Shown in pieces: positions 34,621 through 44,106 of a stretch of 64,000 nt of DNA. The first letter of the stretch is position 1; each line of letters opens with the position of its first letter. Under the pieces are notes generated by a model, which was given only the letters and a program-made list of their open reading frames with translations, had not been told where the DNA came from and ran no database searches. Source of the DNA: Nonomuraea sp. NBC_00507 (lineage in GTDB: Bacteria; Actinomycetota; Actinomycetes; Streptosporangiales; Streptosporangiaceae); contig NZ_CP107853.1 in NCBI RefSeq assembly GCF_036013525.1, positions 8,060,001 through 8,124,000 of the forward strand, in the 5' to 3' direction. A program made the position numbers and the translations under genes.

Positions 34621-36285
34621 ACCGCAGACGATGGTGCTGGAGACCACCTTCCGCACCGGGAGCGGCACGGTCGTTCTCACCGACGCCCTGCTCACCGGCC
34701 CGGACGACGGCGGCCACCGGCTTGGCGTCGGTGTGCCGCACCTGCTCGCCCGACGGGTGTCCGGCGTCGGCGGCGAGGTGCCGATGGAGATGGAGTACCG
34801 GCCCCGGCCGGAGTACGGCCTGATCTACCCGATCCTGTCCGTCGTCGACGGCGGCGTGACCGCCCGCGGCGGCGCCGAGTGGCTCGTGCTGACCACGCCG
34901 GTCCCTCTCGGCATCGGCGACTGCAGCGGATACGGCGTGTTCACGGTGCGAGAGGGCGAGACACGGCACTTCGGGATGCACCACTCGACGCTGCAGGAGA
35001 CTCCCTCGCGGGTGTGGGACCAGGCGGAACTGGCGGCCCGGCTGGACGACACGATCGTCGCCTGGCAGTCGTGGTCCAGCCTCCACCAGGCCTACGACGG
35101 CCCGTGGCGCGACCTGGTGCACCACAGCGGGCGGGTGCTGCAGGCGCTGTCCTTCCAGCCCAGCGGCGCGATCGTCGCGGCCGCCACGACGTCGCTGCCC
35201 GAATGGGCCGGCGGCGAGCGCAACTGGGACTACCGGTACACGTGGGTACGGGACGCGTCACTGACCATGGGCGCCCTGTGGGTCGCGGCCTGCCCCGACG
35301 AGGCGAGCGACTTCTTCGCCTTCCTCACCACCGCCGCCCCATCCCTGGGCAAGGACCGCGCGCTGCAGATCATGTTCAGCGTCCGCGGCGAGCACGACCT
35401 GAGCGAGCGCACCCTGCCGCACCTGCGCGGCTGGCGCGGCAGCCGACCGGTACGCGTCGGAAACGACGCGTGGAACCAGCGGCAGATCGACGTGTACGGC
35501 GAGCTGCTCGATGCGGCCATGCGCCTCGAACGGCAGATCGGCGACATCGACGACGACGTCCGGCGCTTCCTCGTCGCCTGCGCCGACACCGCGGCCGAGC
35601 GCTGGATGGAAAAGGACCAGGGCATCTGGGAGATACGCGGGGAGCCGCGGCACTTCCTGTACTCCAAGCTCATGTGCTGGGTGGCGCTGGATCGCGGCAT
35701 CGCCCTCGCCGGCCTCCTACGGGCGCAGGAGCATGTCGAGTCCTGGCGGCGGACCCGCGCTGAGATCCGCGAAACCCTGCTGCGCGAGGGCTGGAACGAC
35801 CGGGTAGGGGCGTTCACGCAGGCCTTCGGCTCCGACGAGCTGGACGCCAGCGCCCTCATGGTGCCGATCGTCGGCTTCCTTCCCGCGGGTGACCCGCGAG
35901 TGCTTTCCACGATCGACGCCGTCACGGACCGGCTCACCGACGACCAGGGCCTGGTCTACCGCTACCGCACCGCGGACGGCATCGACGGCCTCGCCGGCGA
36001 GGAGGGCACCTTCCTGCTGTGCTCGTTCTGGCTGGCGCAGGCGCTCGCCAGGTCGGCCGGGCCAGGGAGGCTTTCGAGCGAGCCGCCGCGTACACCAACG
36101 ACGTGGGCCTGCTGTCGGAGGAGGTCGACCCCAGGAGCGGCGAGCTGCTCGGCAACTTCCCGCAGGCGTTCAGCCACATCGGGCTCATCAACACCGCTTG
36201 GGCCATCGACGAAGCCGAACGAACCGCACGGGCCGGCGGGGCGGCGGGCGCGGGCGGCGGGAGCAGCGATGGCCGGATGGCGTGA
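34616..36285 (+). pseudogene. GH15 glycosidase/trehalase-like gene, 3' part, with a second frameshift
   Basis: Continues the 5' part at 24623. Contains the GH15 signature ERNWDYRYTWVRDASLTMGAL and MEKDQGIWEIRGEPRHFLYS. Near 36060 the frame breaks (LARSAGPGR, then nonsense), and the rest continues in another frame as AFERAAAYTNDVGLLSEE to the natural end FPQAFSHIGLINTAWAI. So it carries two independent lesions, the transposon and a frameshift. Its end overlaps the aquaporin start by 17 bp, showing an original operon. Confidence 0.88.
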
Positions 36286-37507
36286 GATCACCGCCGAGTT
36301 CGCCGGCACGGCGCTCCTGCTCCTGCTCGTCGTCAGCGCGATCGTCGCAGGCTTCGCACCCGGCTCGCCGCTCGTCGATACGGTGCCGAACGAGGACCTG
36401 CGGAGGCTCCTGACGGGCGTCCTGACCGCCACCGCGGCGGCGGGGATCATCTACTCGCCACTTGGCCGGATCAGCGGCGGCCACCTGAACCCCGCGGTCA
36501 CGACCGCGTTCTGGGCGCTGGACAAGATGACGTCCGGTTCGGCGCTGAAATACGCCGCAGCACAGGTGGCGGGCGCGATCACCGGCGCGCTGGCGGCGCG
36601 TCTGGTGTGGGACGGCGCGGCGGCCAGCGTGCGGGTCGGCGCGACTGTACCCAGGCTCGGCGGCGCGGCCACCGCGCTGGTCGCCGAGGCCGTGATGACG
36701 TTCCTGCTCCTCACGCTGATCCTCACCTTCGTCGACCGCCCGCGCCTGATGCCGTACACCGCGGCCGCCGCGTCATCGCTCATGGCCGTACTGGTGTTCA
36801 CCGAGGGGCCGGTGTCCGGCACCAGCCTGAACCCCGCCCGCAGCATCGGCCCCGCGCTGGTCGGCGCCACCTGGACGGGACTGTGGGTATACCTCGTGGC
36901 ACCGACACTCGGCGCGCTCACCGCGGCGCTGCTGCACCGGCGCCTGTGGGGGACCGTGGCCTGCGCGAAGCTCATGCACGACCAGGCCTACCCATGCCGC
37001 TTCCTGAACTGCGCCTACACCTCACCCGAGGACCGCATCCGGCGGCCGTCCGCACCGGCTCCGCAGCTCTGTCGCCCATCCCCCGTGGTATCGGCCGGTG
37101 GCGACCGGGCGCCCGTAACCATCGCTCACGGAGGGAGCACCGAAGATGAAGGCGATCGCCGTACATCCCGGGAAGGCCGACAGCGCCCACATCACGGACG
37201 TACCCAGGCTGGCCGTGACCGACGCCCTGGACGGCCGCAGCGTGCGCTTTCCGGAAGGAGCGTGGAGATCGACACGCATCGCCGGATCTCTGCCGGGCGG
37301 CTCCCCTCCTCGGCGACGGCGACGAACGCCCGCATCTCCCGCAGCTCCACGCCCCCATCGCACCACGGTACGGTTCCCCTCGGGCCGCACCGGGAGGGCC
37401 TTTCGCGTGGCGGCCTAGACGGCGGCGCGTCCGCCGTCGACCGGCGGGATCGCGCCGTGGACGAAGCCGGCCCGGTCCGAGGCCACGTCGCCGCGCTGGC
37501 TGAGTGA
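36269..37507 (+). CDS. Aquaporin/glycerol-facilitator (MIP family) with an abnormal C-terminal tail
   Basis: Six hydrophobic segments and both half-helix pore motifs, NPA at 74-76 (HLNPAV) and 188-190 (SLNPARS), show a MIP channel for water or small solutes. Residues up to about 258, including a Cys-rich end (ACAKLMHDQAYPCRFLNC), look genuine. The frame then runs 150 more residues over the remains of a downstream dehydrogenase gene, with Arg/Gly-rich nonsense. The natural stop was probably lost. It overlaps the end of the GH15 gene and would be the second gene of that operon. Confidence 0.82.
   Translation: MAGWREITAEFAGTALLLLLVVSAIVAGFAPGSPLVDTVPNEDLRRLLTGVLTATAAAGIIYSPLGRISGGHLNPAVTTAFWALDKMTSGSALKYAAAQVAGAITGALAARLVWDGAAASVRVGATVPRLGGAATALVAEAVMTFLLLTLILTFVDRPRLMPYTAAAASSLMAVLVFTEGPVSGTSLNPARSIGPALVGATWTGLWVYLVAPTLGALTAALLHRRLWGTVACAKLMHDQAYPCRFLNCAYTSPEDRIRRPSAPAPQLCRPSPVVSAGGDRAPVTIAHGGSTEDEGDRRTSREGRQRPHHGRTQAGRDRRPGRPQRALSGRSVEIDTHRRISAGRLPSSATATNARISRSSTPPSHHGTVPLGPHREGLSRGGLDGGASAVDRRDRAVDEAGPVRGHVAALAE
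37146..37250 (+). pseudogene. Glucose-dehydrogenase-type MDR fragment (N-terminus)
   Basis: Behind GGAGGGAG, ATG 37146 gives MKAIAVHPGKADSAHITDV, the typical start of zinc-dependent glucose 1-dehydrogenases, for about 33 codons before unrelated sequence follows. Confidence 0.6.
37297..37350 (-). pseudogene. LysR-type regulator N-terminal scrap
   Basis: From GTG 37350: ELREMRAFVAVAEEGS, the start of a LysR helix-turn-helix domain, then unrelated sequence. Confidence 0.5.
37415..37505 (-). pseudogene. SDR C-terminal scrap
   Basis: The minus frame reads VASDRAGFVHGAIPPVDGG and ends RAAV-stop, the classic C-terminus of a short-chain dehydrogenase, with nothing of the gene upstream. Confidence 0.6.
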
Positions 37508-37550
37508 ACAACACGCACAGGCGACGCCGGACAGAGGGTGCTCCGGGGGC

Positions 37551-38132
37551 GTGGCCGGGCATGCCTTGGCCATGAGCCGATATGAGGTCCTGGCGCCCCA
37601 CCTGCACGAGGGAGTACCGCTGGCACGGCTGGCGGCCGACCAGGGCGAAGGCGGCCCCTCGTACCGGACCTTGCAGCGGTGGCTGGCCTGCTACCGGCGA
37701 GCAGGCCTGGACGGCTTGGCTCGCACCATCCGTAGCGACAGGGGCCTGCGGCGTTTCCCAGGCGAGCTGGTGGCGTCCGTCGAGGGGCTGGCGTTGCGCA
37801 AGCCCCAGCCCAGCGTGGCCACGATCCACCGGCAGGCCGAGAGCATTGCCAAGGCGCGCGGCTGACCCGTACCCGGATATTGGACGGTCCACAGCATCGT
37901 GACCGAGCTGGACCCTGCGCTGGTCACCCTTGGTCTGGAGGGGACCCGCCGTTATCGGGAAGCCTACGAGCTGGTGTACCGGCGGGAGGCCACCAAGCCG
38001 AACGAGATCTGGCAGGCCGATCACACCGAGCTGGACATCTGGGTGCTGGATGAGCGGGGCACGCCGGTCCGGCCGTGGCTGACCGCCGTTGGAGATGACC
38101 ACTCCCACGCCATCGCCGGGTACGCCGTCAAC
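37551..38132 (+). pseudogene. DDE-type transposase with in-frame nonsense codon, 3' truncated
   Basis: Helix-turn-helix start (MSRYEVLAPHLHEGVPLARL, RTLQRWLACYRRAGL), then TGA at 37863-37865 where homologues I remember have Trp (RGWPVP). The same frame resumes as PVPGYWTVHSIVTELDPALV and NEIWQADHTELDIWVLDERG, holding the first catalytic Asp, then stops resembling a transposase after GYAVN at 38132. Mu/integrase-catalytic-core type. One G-to-A change plus a 3' deletion explain it. Confidence 0.8.
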
Positions 38133-38162
38133 TCATGGGGAGGAGCATGTCAAAGTGGCGGC

Positions 38163-38660
38163 GTGAAGATCCGTAATGGAACACCCGACGACATCCCCGC
38201 CGTGCTGGCCATGTTCGACAGCGCCGTCGCCTGGCTGACCGCCCAGGGACGCACCGGCCAGTGGGGCAGCAGGCCCTTCACCGGCGACCCGCGCCGCACC
38301 CAGCAGGTCACCACCTGGGCCGAAAGCGGCGGCATGCGCATCGCCGACATCGACGCCACCCCCGCCGGCTGCGTCGTCGTCGGCCCCGCCCACGACTACG
38401 TCACCCCTGCCGCCGAACCCGAACTCTACGTCCAGGCCCTGGTCACCGACCGCCGCCACGCCGGCCGCGGGGTCGGGCGCACCCTGCTGGACTGGGCCGC
38501 GCAGCACGCCCGCGGCCTCGGCGTCGGCCTGCTGCGCGTCGACTGCTACGCCGGCGATGACGGCCGCCTCGTCGCCTACTACGAAAGCTGCGGCTTCACC
38601 CGTGCCGAACCCTTCACCGTGGGGGAGTGGCCCGGCATGCTCCTGCACCGCCGTCCATGA
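38163..38660 (+). CDS. GNAT-family N-acetyltransferase
   Basis: 165 residues from GTG 38163. The GNAT core is clear: N-terminal IRNGTPDDIPAVLAMFDSA, acetyl-CoA loop VTDRRHAGRGVGRTLLDWA near residue 98 (R/Q-x-x-G-x-G/A) and the C-terminal YYESCGFTRAEPFTVG. Substrate unknown. It begins 30 bp after the transposase remnant, and the upstream frame is fused to it, so its native promoter may be lost. Confidence 0.88.
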   Translation: MKIRNGTPDDIPAVLAMFDSAVAWLTAQGRTGQWGSRPFTGDPRRTQQVTTWAESGGMRIADIDATPAGCVVVGPAHDYVTPAAEPELYVQALVTDRRHAGRGVGRTLLDWAAQHARGLGVGLLRVDCYAGDDGRLVAYYESCGFTRAEPFTVGEWPGMLLHRRP

Positions 38661-38854
38661 CCACGTCGCCGGTCCACGTCGCCGGTCTGGCCCTGACCGG
38701 GCCGGCCGGCAGGGGCTGAGCCAGCACCCCGGATGCCGGCATGGCGAAGACCGCCGGACCGGACAGGGCGGGAGAGCGATCCAGTCCCGGCAGCGCCCAG
38801 ACCGGCCAGGACCTCGCTCCGGGTAAGGAGCGATGATCGCCGTGGCCGAAGCCG
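38661..38854. other. Intergenic region between GNAT and recombinase genes
   Basis: Convergent gene ends. GC-rich with several GGCCGG repeats; no gene or clear terminator. Confidence 0.35.
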
Positions 38855-40069
38855 TCAGCGGGGCGGCTTGCCGCGCAGCAGCGGATGCGACCGCATCGCC
38901 ACCTCCAGCTCGCCCGGCAGTTCGTCACGGTAACGCCCCAGCGTCGACAGATCACTGTGCCCCAGCACCCGCCGCACCGCGTCCATGTCCACCGCATCGG
39001 CCAGCAAATGCGTCGCCGTCGTATGCCGCAACCCATGCGGCGTCACCGACCGCCGACGGTCCGCATCCACCCGCGCCTGCACCCGATCGATCACCGCCTG
39101 CACGTCGCCCCGCGCCAGCCGCCGCCCCCGCCATGACAACAGCAACGCCTTGTCCGGCACGGCCGGCCGCCCCCGCTCCAGATACACCTGCAGGACCCGC
39201 GCCACGTCATCCGGCAGCGGCACATCCCGCGTACGCCCGCCCTTGCCGAAGATCCGCCAATAGCGCACCCCGTCGTTGGTGAAGAAGTCCTCCACGTTGG
39301 CCCGCACCAGCTCCGACACCCGCGGCCCCACCGTCGACAACAACAACACGATCAGCCCGTCACGCAACTCCGTGCGCTGATCACGCCGTTTGCCCGCCGC
39401 CGGCGTCTCCTCCGGCAACGCACGCGCCGCCCCGATCAGCCCCTGTGCCTGCTCCCGCGTCAACGCCCGCCGATGCGGCCGCAACCCGCCCCGTTCCTTG
39501 GCCGTCACCGTCGAGGCCGTCATCGGGTTGATCTGCACCCACCCGGCCAGCGTCGCATGCTGGAACAACGCCGAGATCGACCTACGGAACCGCGCCTGCG
39601 ACGACGCCGACTGCCCCGAGGTGGACTGTCCCGAGGCCGACTGTCCTGCCGCCGCTTGCCTGGCGGTCCCGTCCGCCTGCGGGTCTCCGGCAGATCCCGG
39701 CCCGGACCGGGATCCGCTGCGCCCGCCCGCCGCCGGACCGCCCGCCGCCCGCGCACGCGCCGAGCGCCCGTCCGGCTTACGCGCGAACGCCAGCAACACC
39801 GCGTCCACGTCCTCGCCCGTCAGATCGTCCAGCACGACCCCGGCACCGGCCAGCTCCACCAGCGTCGCCACATCCCGCGCATAGACCTCCGCCGTCGATG
39901 GCGACAGCGCCCCCGTCAACGTCCTGGCCCGCACCAGCTCCACATAACGATCCGCCGCCTCGGCCACCGTCAGCCGCTCGAGCTCCGCAGGCCGCACCCC
40001 CGGCCACCCCCTCCGCCTCGCCACCAACCCGGCCACGACGGTAGCGGCCCGCACCGACAAAAACGCCAC
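38855..40069 (-). CDS. Tyrosine recombinase (Xer/integrase type) with an SGQ-repeat linker
   Basis: 404 residues. The core-binding domain (about 45-105) and catalytic domain hold the full set: Arg in TVGPRVSELV, HGLRHTTATHLL (His-x-x-Arg), GHSDLSTLGRYRDE with the Tyr nucleophile. Between the domains (about 100-160) lies a Gly/Ser/Gln-rich insert with repeats such as GQSASGQSTSGQSASSQ, unusual for the family. No attachment site or excisionase is evident beside it. It could be a chromosomal recombinase or an element remnant. Confidence 0.88.
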   Translation of the reverse strand: MAFLSVRAATVVAGLVARRRGWPGVRPAELERLTVAEAADRYVELVRARTLTGALSPSTAEVYARDVATLVELAGAGVVLDDLTGEDVDAVLLAFARKPDGRSARARAAGGPAAGGRSGSRSGPGSAGDPQADGTARQAAAGQSASGQSTSGQSASSQARFRRSISALFQHATLAGWVQINPMTASTVTAKERGGLRPHRRALTREQAQGLIGAARALPEETPAAGKRRDQRTELRDGLIVLLLSTVGPRVSELVRANVEDFFTNDGVRYWRIFGKGGRTRDVPLPDDVARVLQVYLERGRPAVPDKALLLSWRGRRLARGDVQAVIDRVQARVDADRRRSVTPHGLRHTTATHLLADAVDMDAVRRVLGHSDLSTLGRYRDELPGELEVAMRSHPLLRGKPPR

Positions 40070-40155
40070 CCCGGCACGCAGGCAACCTCATCCGGCAGGC
40101 GGCGTCCTCGAGTGAGCGGCGTCCCCGGGCAGGCGATGTCCTCGGAGGAGCAGGG

Positions 40156-41685
40156 TCAGATGTCGCGGAACGTCTCGATCCGCGCCCCCAACGCGTTCAG
40201 CCGCTCCGCCAGATCCTCGTACCCGCGGTTGATCACGTACACGTTCCGCAGCACCGACGTGCCCTCACCCGCCATCATCGCCAGCAGCACCACCACCGCC
40301 GGCCGCAGCGCCGGCGGGCACATCATCTCCGCACTGCGCCACCGCGTCGGCCCCTCCACCAGCACCCGATGCGGATCCAGCAACTTCACCGACGCCCCCA
40401 GCCGCGTCAGCTCCGTCAGATAGATCGCCCGGTTGTCATACACCCAGTCGTGGATCAACGTCGACCCCTGTGCCGCCGCCGCGATCGCCGCGAAGAACGG
40501 CACATTGTCGATGTTCAGCCCCGGGAACGGCATCGGATGAATCTTGTCGATGGGGGAGACCAGCTTCGACGGCCGCACCGTCAAATCCACCAGCCGGGTA
40601 CGCCCGTTCGCCGCCGGGTACTCCCGCCCCCGGTCGTGATCGAGCCCCATCTCCTCCAAAACCGCCAGCTCGATCTCCAGGAACTCCACCGGCACCCGGC
40701 AGATCGTCAGCTCCGACGACGTCACCACCGCCGCCGCCAGCAGACTCATCGCCTCCACCGGATCCTCAGAGGGGGAGTAGTCCACATCCCGCTCGATCAC
40801 CGGCTGCCCGTGCACCGTCAGCGTCGTCGTGCCGATCCCTTCCACCCGCACCCCGAGCTGCTCCAGGAAGAAACACAGATCCTGCACCATGTAATTGGAC
40901 GAGGCGTTGCGGATCACCGTCACCCCGTCATGCCGCGCCGCCGCCAGCAACGCGTTCTCCGTCACCGTGTCACCCCGCTCGGTCAACACGATCGGCCGCG
41001 ACGGCGACACCCCCCGATCCACCCGCGCGTGATAGAACCCCCCGGTCGCCGTGATGTCCAGCCCGAAATGCTTCAACGCCGACATGTGCGGCTGCACCGT
41101 CCGCGTCCCCAGATCACACCCGCCCGCGTACGGGATCTGGAACCGCTCCGTGCGGTGCATCAACGGCCCCAGAAACATGATCACGCTCCGGGTACGGCGC
41201 GCCGCCTCGGTGTCCATCGCCTCCAGCTCCAGCCTCGCCGGAGGCACGATCTCCAGATCGCTGCCCTCGTTGATCCACCGCGCCCGCACCCCGACCGACG
41301 CGAGCACCTCCAGGATCCGGTACACCTCCTCGATCCGCGCCACCTTCCGCAAGATCGTCCGCCCGGAGTTCAGCAGCGACGCGCACAGCAACGCCACGCA
41401 CGCGTTCTTCGACGTCTTCACATCGATGCTGCCCGACAGCCGGCGCCCGCCCACCACCCGCAGATGCATCGGACCGGCATAACCCAGCGACACGATCTCA
41501 CTGTCGAGCGCCTCACCGATCCGGGCGATCATCTCAAGACTGATGTTCTGGTTACCGCGCTCGATCCGGTTCACCGCACTCTGCGACGTCGCCAGCGCAT
41601 CCGCCAGCTGCAGCTGTGTCCAACCCCGATGCTGCCGCGCATCCCGGATGAGCCGGCCGATCCGCACAAGATAATCATCTGCCAC
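40156..41685 (-). CDS. XRE-type HTH fused to UDP-N-acetylglucosamine 1-carboxyvinyltransferase (MurA-like)
   Basis: About 509 residues from GTG 41685. Residues 1-65 form a Cro/CI helix-turn-helix (GWTQLQLADALATSQSAVNR); residues 75-509 are the EPSP-synthase-like double domain of MurA. K93-N94 (TSKNACVALL) and the catalytic Cys190 in GGCDLGTR are conserved, so the enzyme should be active in adding enolpyruvate to UDP-GlcNAc. An in-frame ATG at 41718 would overlap the preceding gene and cover the operator-like dyad at 41699. The HTH suggests DNA binding or autoregulation. Confidence 0.88.
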   Translation of the reverse strand: MADDYLVRIGRLIRDARQHRGWTQLQLADALATSQSAVNRIERGNQNISLEMIARIGEALDSEIVSLGYAGPMHLRVVGGRRLSGSIDVKTSKNACVALLCASLLNSGRTILRKVARIEEVYRILEVLASVGVRARWINEGSDLEIVPPARLELEAMDTEAARRTRSVIMFLGPLMHRTERFQIPYAGGCDLGTRTVQPHMSALKHFGLDITATGGFYHARVDRGVSPSRPIVLTERGDTVTENALLAAARHDGVTVIRNASSNYMVQDLCFFLEQLGVRVEGIGTTTLTVHGQPVIERDVDYSPSEDPVEAMSLLAAAVVTSSELTICRVPVEFLEIELAVLEEMGLDHDRGREYPAANGRTRLVDLTVRPSKLVSPIDKIHPMPFPGLNIDNVPFFAAIAAAAQGSTLIHDWVYDNRAIYLTELTRLGASVKLLDPHRVLVEGPTRWRSAEMMCPPALRPAVVVLLAMMAGEGTSVLRNVYVINRGYEDLAERLNALGARIETFRDI

Positions 41686-41698
41686 AACAGCAGACCAT

Positions 41699-41714
41699 AT
41701 CTCACATATGAGAT
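41699..41714. promoter_or_regulatory. Operator-like dyad before XRE-MurA
   Basis: ATCTCA-CATA-TGAGAT, perfect 6-bp arms, 14 bp before GTG 41685 and overlapping the end of the HypX gene. Plausible autoregulatory site of the XRE domain. Confidence 0.5.
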
Positions 41715-43417
41715 TCACCCGCGACCGCGGGGGCCGACGCGCCGGACAACTCCCGATGACGCGCCAGATGCGCCGGAGTCGCCACCGGGCGCTCCTTGTG
41801 CACGAACGCCCGCCGTGCCGCCCGGAACCCGCTGCGGTCGTCGAACATGTCCCGGCTCATCTCCGCCAGCTCCTCAGCCCGGTAGGCATCCAGCGGCTTA
41901 CGCCGCTCATCAGCCTCCCGCGCCTGCCGCCGCCCCGCCAGCAGGCGATCATACGACGGATCCACCGCCAGCCGTTCGGCATACTCCAGCACCCGCCGCT
42001 CGAACTCCAGCCGCGACCCGCCCAGCATCCGATCGGCGAGCCCCAGCTCCACCGCCTCCGCCGCCCCGATCGGCAACGCCTCCTGCGTCAACCGCAGCGC
42101 CTGCTCCGCCCCCACCCGCCGCGGCAGCACATACGTCCACAGCTCACTGCCGAACAACCCCATCGTCCGGTAATGCGGATTCAGCACCACCGCATCCCGC
42201 ACCACCACCCGATCGGCACCCAGCCCCATCATCACCCCGCCGGCACCCGCGTTACCGCCGATCGACGTCACCACCAGCTGCCGCGTACACCCCACGATCT
42301 CCCGGCACACCGCGTTGATCGCGTTGATGTTCATCCACGCCTCCAGCTCCGGATGCCGCGCCGCGTCGATCACGTTCAGATGAACGCCGTTGGAGAACAC
42401 CTCCCCACCCCGCACCACCAGCACCCGCGTATCCTGCGCCGCCGCATACCGCAGCGCCGCCGCCAGCCGCCGGCACTGCTCCGTCGACATCGCCCCGTTG
42501 TAGAAGTCGAAACTCACCACCCCCACACCGTCACTGCGGTCATAGGTGATCTCGCTGTACCCCGGCCGCTCCGGCACCCCCGCCACCAGCTCACCCAGCG
42601 CCATCGCGGCCGGCAACTTCACCGCGCCCTCCCGCTCCAGCCGCACATGCCCCACCCACACCGTGCCATCCCCGGTGTGCACCAGCACCGCGCCCTCACG
42701 CCGCGCCGCCACCCGCCCCGGCTCCCCGGCCAGCTCCGGACCCCGGTACACGTCGAACACCCGCACCGGCAGATCACACAACACCGCCCGGCCGCCCGGA
42801 GACCCATCGGCCGCCCGCACCCGCCGCACGATGTCCTCACCCGGCTCCTCCCAGGCGAACTCCCGGTCGGCATGCCGCATCGCCCGCCGCAACCGCCCCC
42901 GGACCTCGGGGGAGCGGTAATCCAGCGGCGCCGGCCGAAACGACGGATCAGCCGCCTTGACCGCCACCTCCGCCACCAGCTCCACCGCCGCATCCGACAC
43001 CGGCCCGTTGTACAACGCCGACTTGCGCGGCGCCCCCGAGGAGTCACCGGCCGGCATCGCGAACATCCGATACCCCCACAGCGGGCCCGCGTCCATCTCC
43101 TCCACCGCCTGCAACGCCGTCACCCCCCACTCCGGCGCGGCCTCGGCGATCGCCCAATCCAGCGACGACGGACCCCGATCCCCGGGCGGCCCCGGATGAA
43201 TGATCACCGTGCGGACGTTCCGCCACACCCGCGACGGCACCCGCTCCTTCAAGAACGGGCAGATCACCAGATCCGGCTTGGCCAGCTCCACCGCCTCGGC
43301 CATCACCTCCTGCGACACGGCCAGTTCGACGCTCACGTCATGACCGGCCCGGCGCAGCTCCAGCCACGCGCGCTGAGTCAGGCCGTTGAAGGAGGAGCAC
43401 AGCAGCAAGATACGCAA
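41702..43417 (-). CDS. hypX: HypX-like hydrogenase maturation protein (formyltransferase plus enoyl-CoA hydratase domains)
   Basis: About 571 residues from TTG 43417 (GGAAAGAAG upstream). The N-terminal formyl-tetrahydrofolate-binding domain has HPGPPGDRGPSSLDWAI near residue 90. The C-terminal crotonase domain has VLVVRGGEVFSNGVHLN and NAGAGGVMMGLGAD. In aerobes HypX makes the CO ligand of [NiFe]-hydrogenase from formyl groups. No hydrogenase or other hyp gene is in the window, so the role is either remote or different. It reads directly into XRE-MurA. Confidence 0.85.
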   Translation of the reverse strand: MRILLLCSSFNGLTQRAWLELRRAGHDVSVELAVSQEVMAEAVELAKPDLVICPFLKERVPSRVWRNVRTVIIHPGPPGDRGPSSLDWAIAEAAPEWGVTALQAVEEMDAGPLWGYRMFAMPAGDSSGAPRKSALYNGPVSDAAVELVAEVAVKAADPSFRPAPLDYRSPEVRGRLRRAMRHADREFAWEEPGEDIVRRVRAADGSPGGRAVLCDLPVRVFDVYRGPELAGEPGRVAARREGAVLVHTGDGTVWVGHVRLEREGAVKLPAAMALGELVAGVPERPGYSEITYDRSDGVGVVSFDFYNGAMSTEQCRRLAAALRYAAAQDTRVLVVRGGEVFSNGVHLNVIDAARHPELEAWMNINAINAVCREIVGCTRQLVVTSIGGNAGAGGVMMGLGADRVVVRDAVVLNPHYRTMGLFGSELWTYVLPRRVGAEQALRLTQEALPIGAAEAVELGLADRMLGGSRLEFERRVLEYAERLAVDPSYDRLLAGRRQAREADERRKPLDAYRAEELAEMSRDMFDDRSGFRAARRAFVHKERPVATPAHLARHRELSGASAPAVAGESHM

Positions 43418-44106
43418 CGCCAGACTTCTTTCCAGGAGAGCGGGGGAGAGGGGCAACGATCACGGGCACGCACACGGATCTAACCTGCCACCGCAGACCG
43501 GTCCCACCGGCCCCGGCCATTTACGGCAGTCCCATAAGGCCCATACATGCATCGATGCTGACACGAAAAACACACTGCTGCTGACACTTCGCCGCAAAAA
43601 GCCCGCCCGATCAGCCCCACTTGACCCGCTTTGCCCAAAAGATCCCCAAGGAGGACCGGCATCACCGCCCGACGCACCCGGCCGCTCCGGCACGATCCGG
43701 CAGGCCCGATAGCCGGAGCCGCAGAAACCGACCGCCGATGAGATCACAGGAACAACCGGCCGGCTAGCAAGCGGCGGTGCCGCCCTCCCCGTGGTGAGGG
43801 CACCGGCCATGGTGATCAGACCCGGTGCCGGCGGGTACGGCCAGGCCGACCCGGATCGGGCACGCCCGTGCAGCCCCACAGCAGGACCCGCAGAGCCGGC
43901 TCGACGCGCTGCGCCAGGCAGGCAGGCAGGCAGGCGGTGAACCGATCCTCTCGAGAAGATCAGTACCCGCGACACGGTGCCGCCAGAGCCCGCCACGGCG
44001 ATAGAGCACGCTCCCACGATCGAGGCGGCGCCACCGGGGACCCGTGGCCGCCGTTCAGCCTTCCCCACGACATCGGGGTCGCCGGCCCCCTGGGTTCGCC
44101 TCCAGA
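43418..44106. other. Gene-free 0.69 kb upstream of hypX
   Basis: The frames here have no ribosome sites or recognisable domains. The region holds the hypX promoter, a (GGCA)n microsatellite near 43914-43935 and GC-rich hairpins (for example around 43770). No riboswitch recognised. Confidence 0.45.

Noticed and set aside
39473..42318. Very long plus-strand frames rich in Arg/His/Pro over the recombinase, MurA and HypX genes
   Set aside because: Antisense shadows of three conserved genes.
43914..43935. (GGCA)n run as a possible CRISPR-like or regulatory repeat
   Set aside because: A simple tetranucleotide microsatellite with no spacers; mentioned only as part of the intergenic description.
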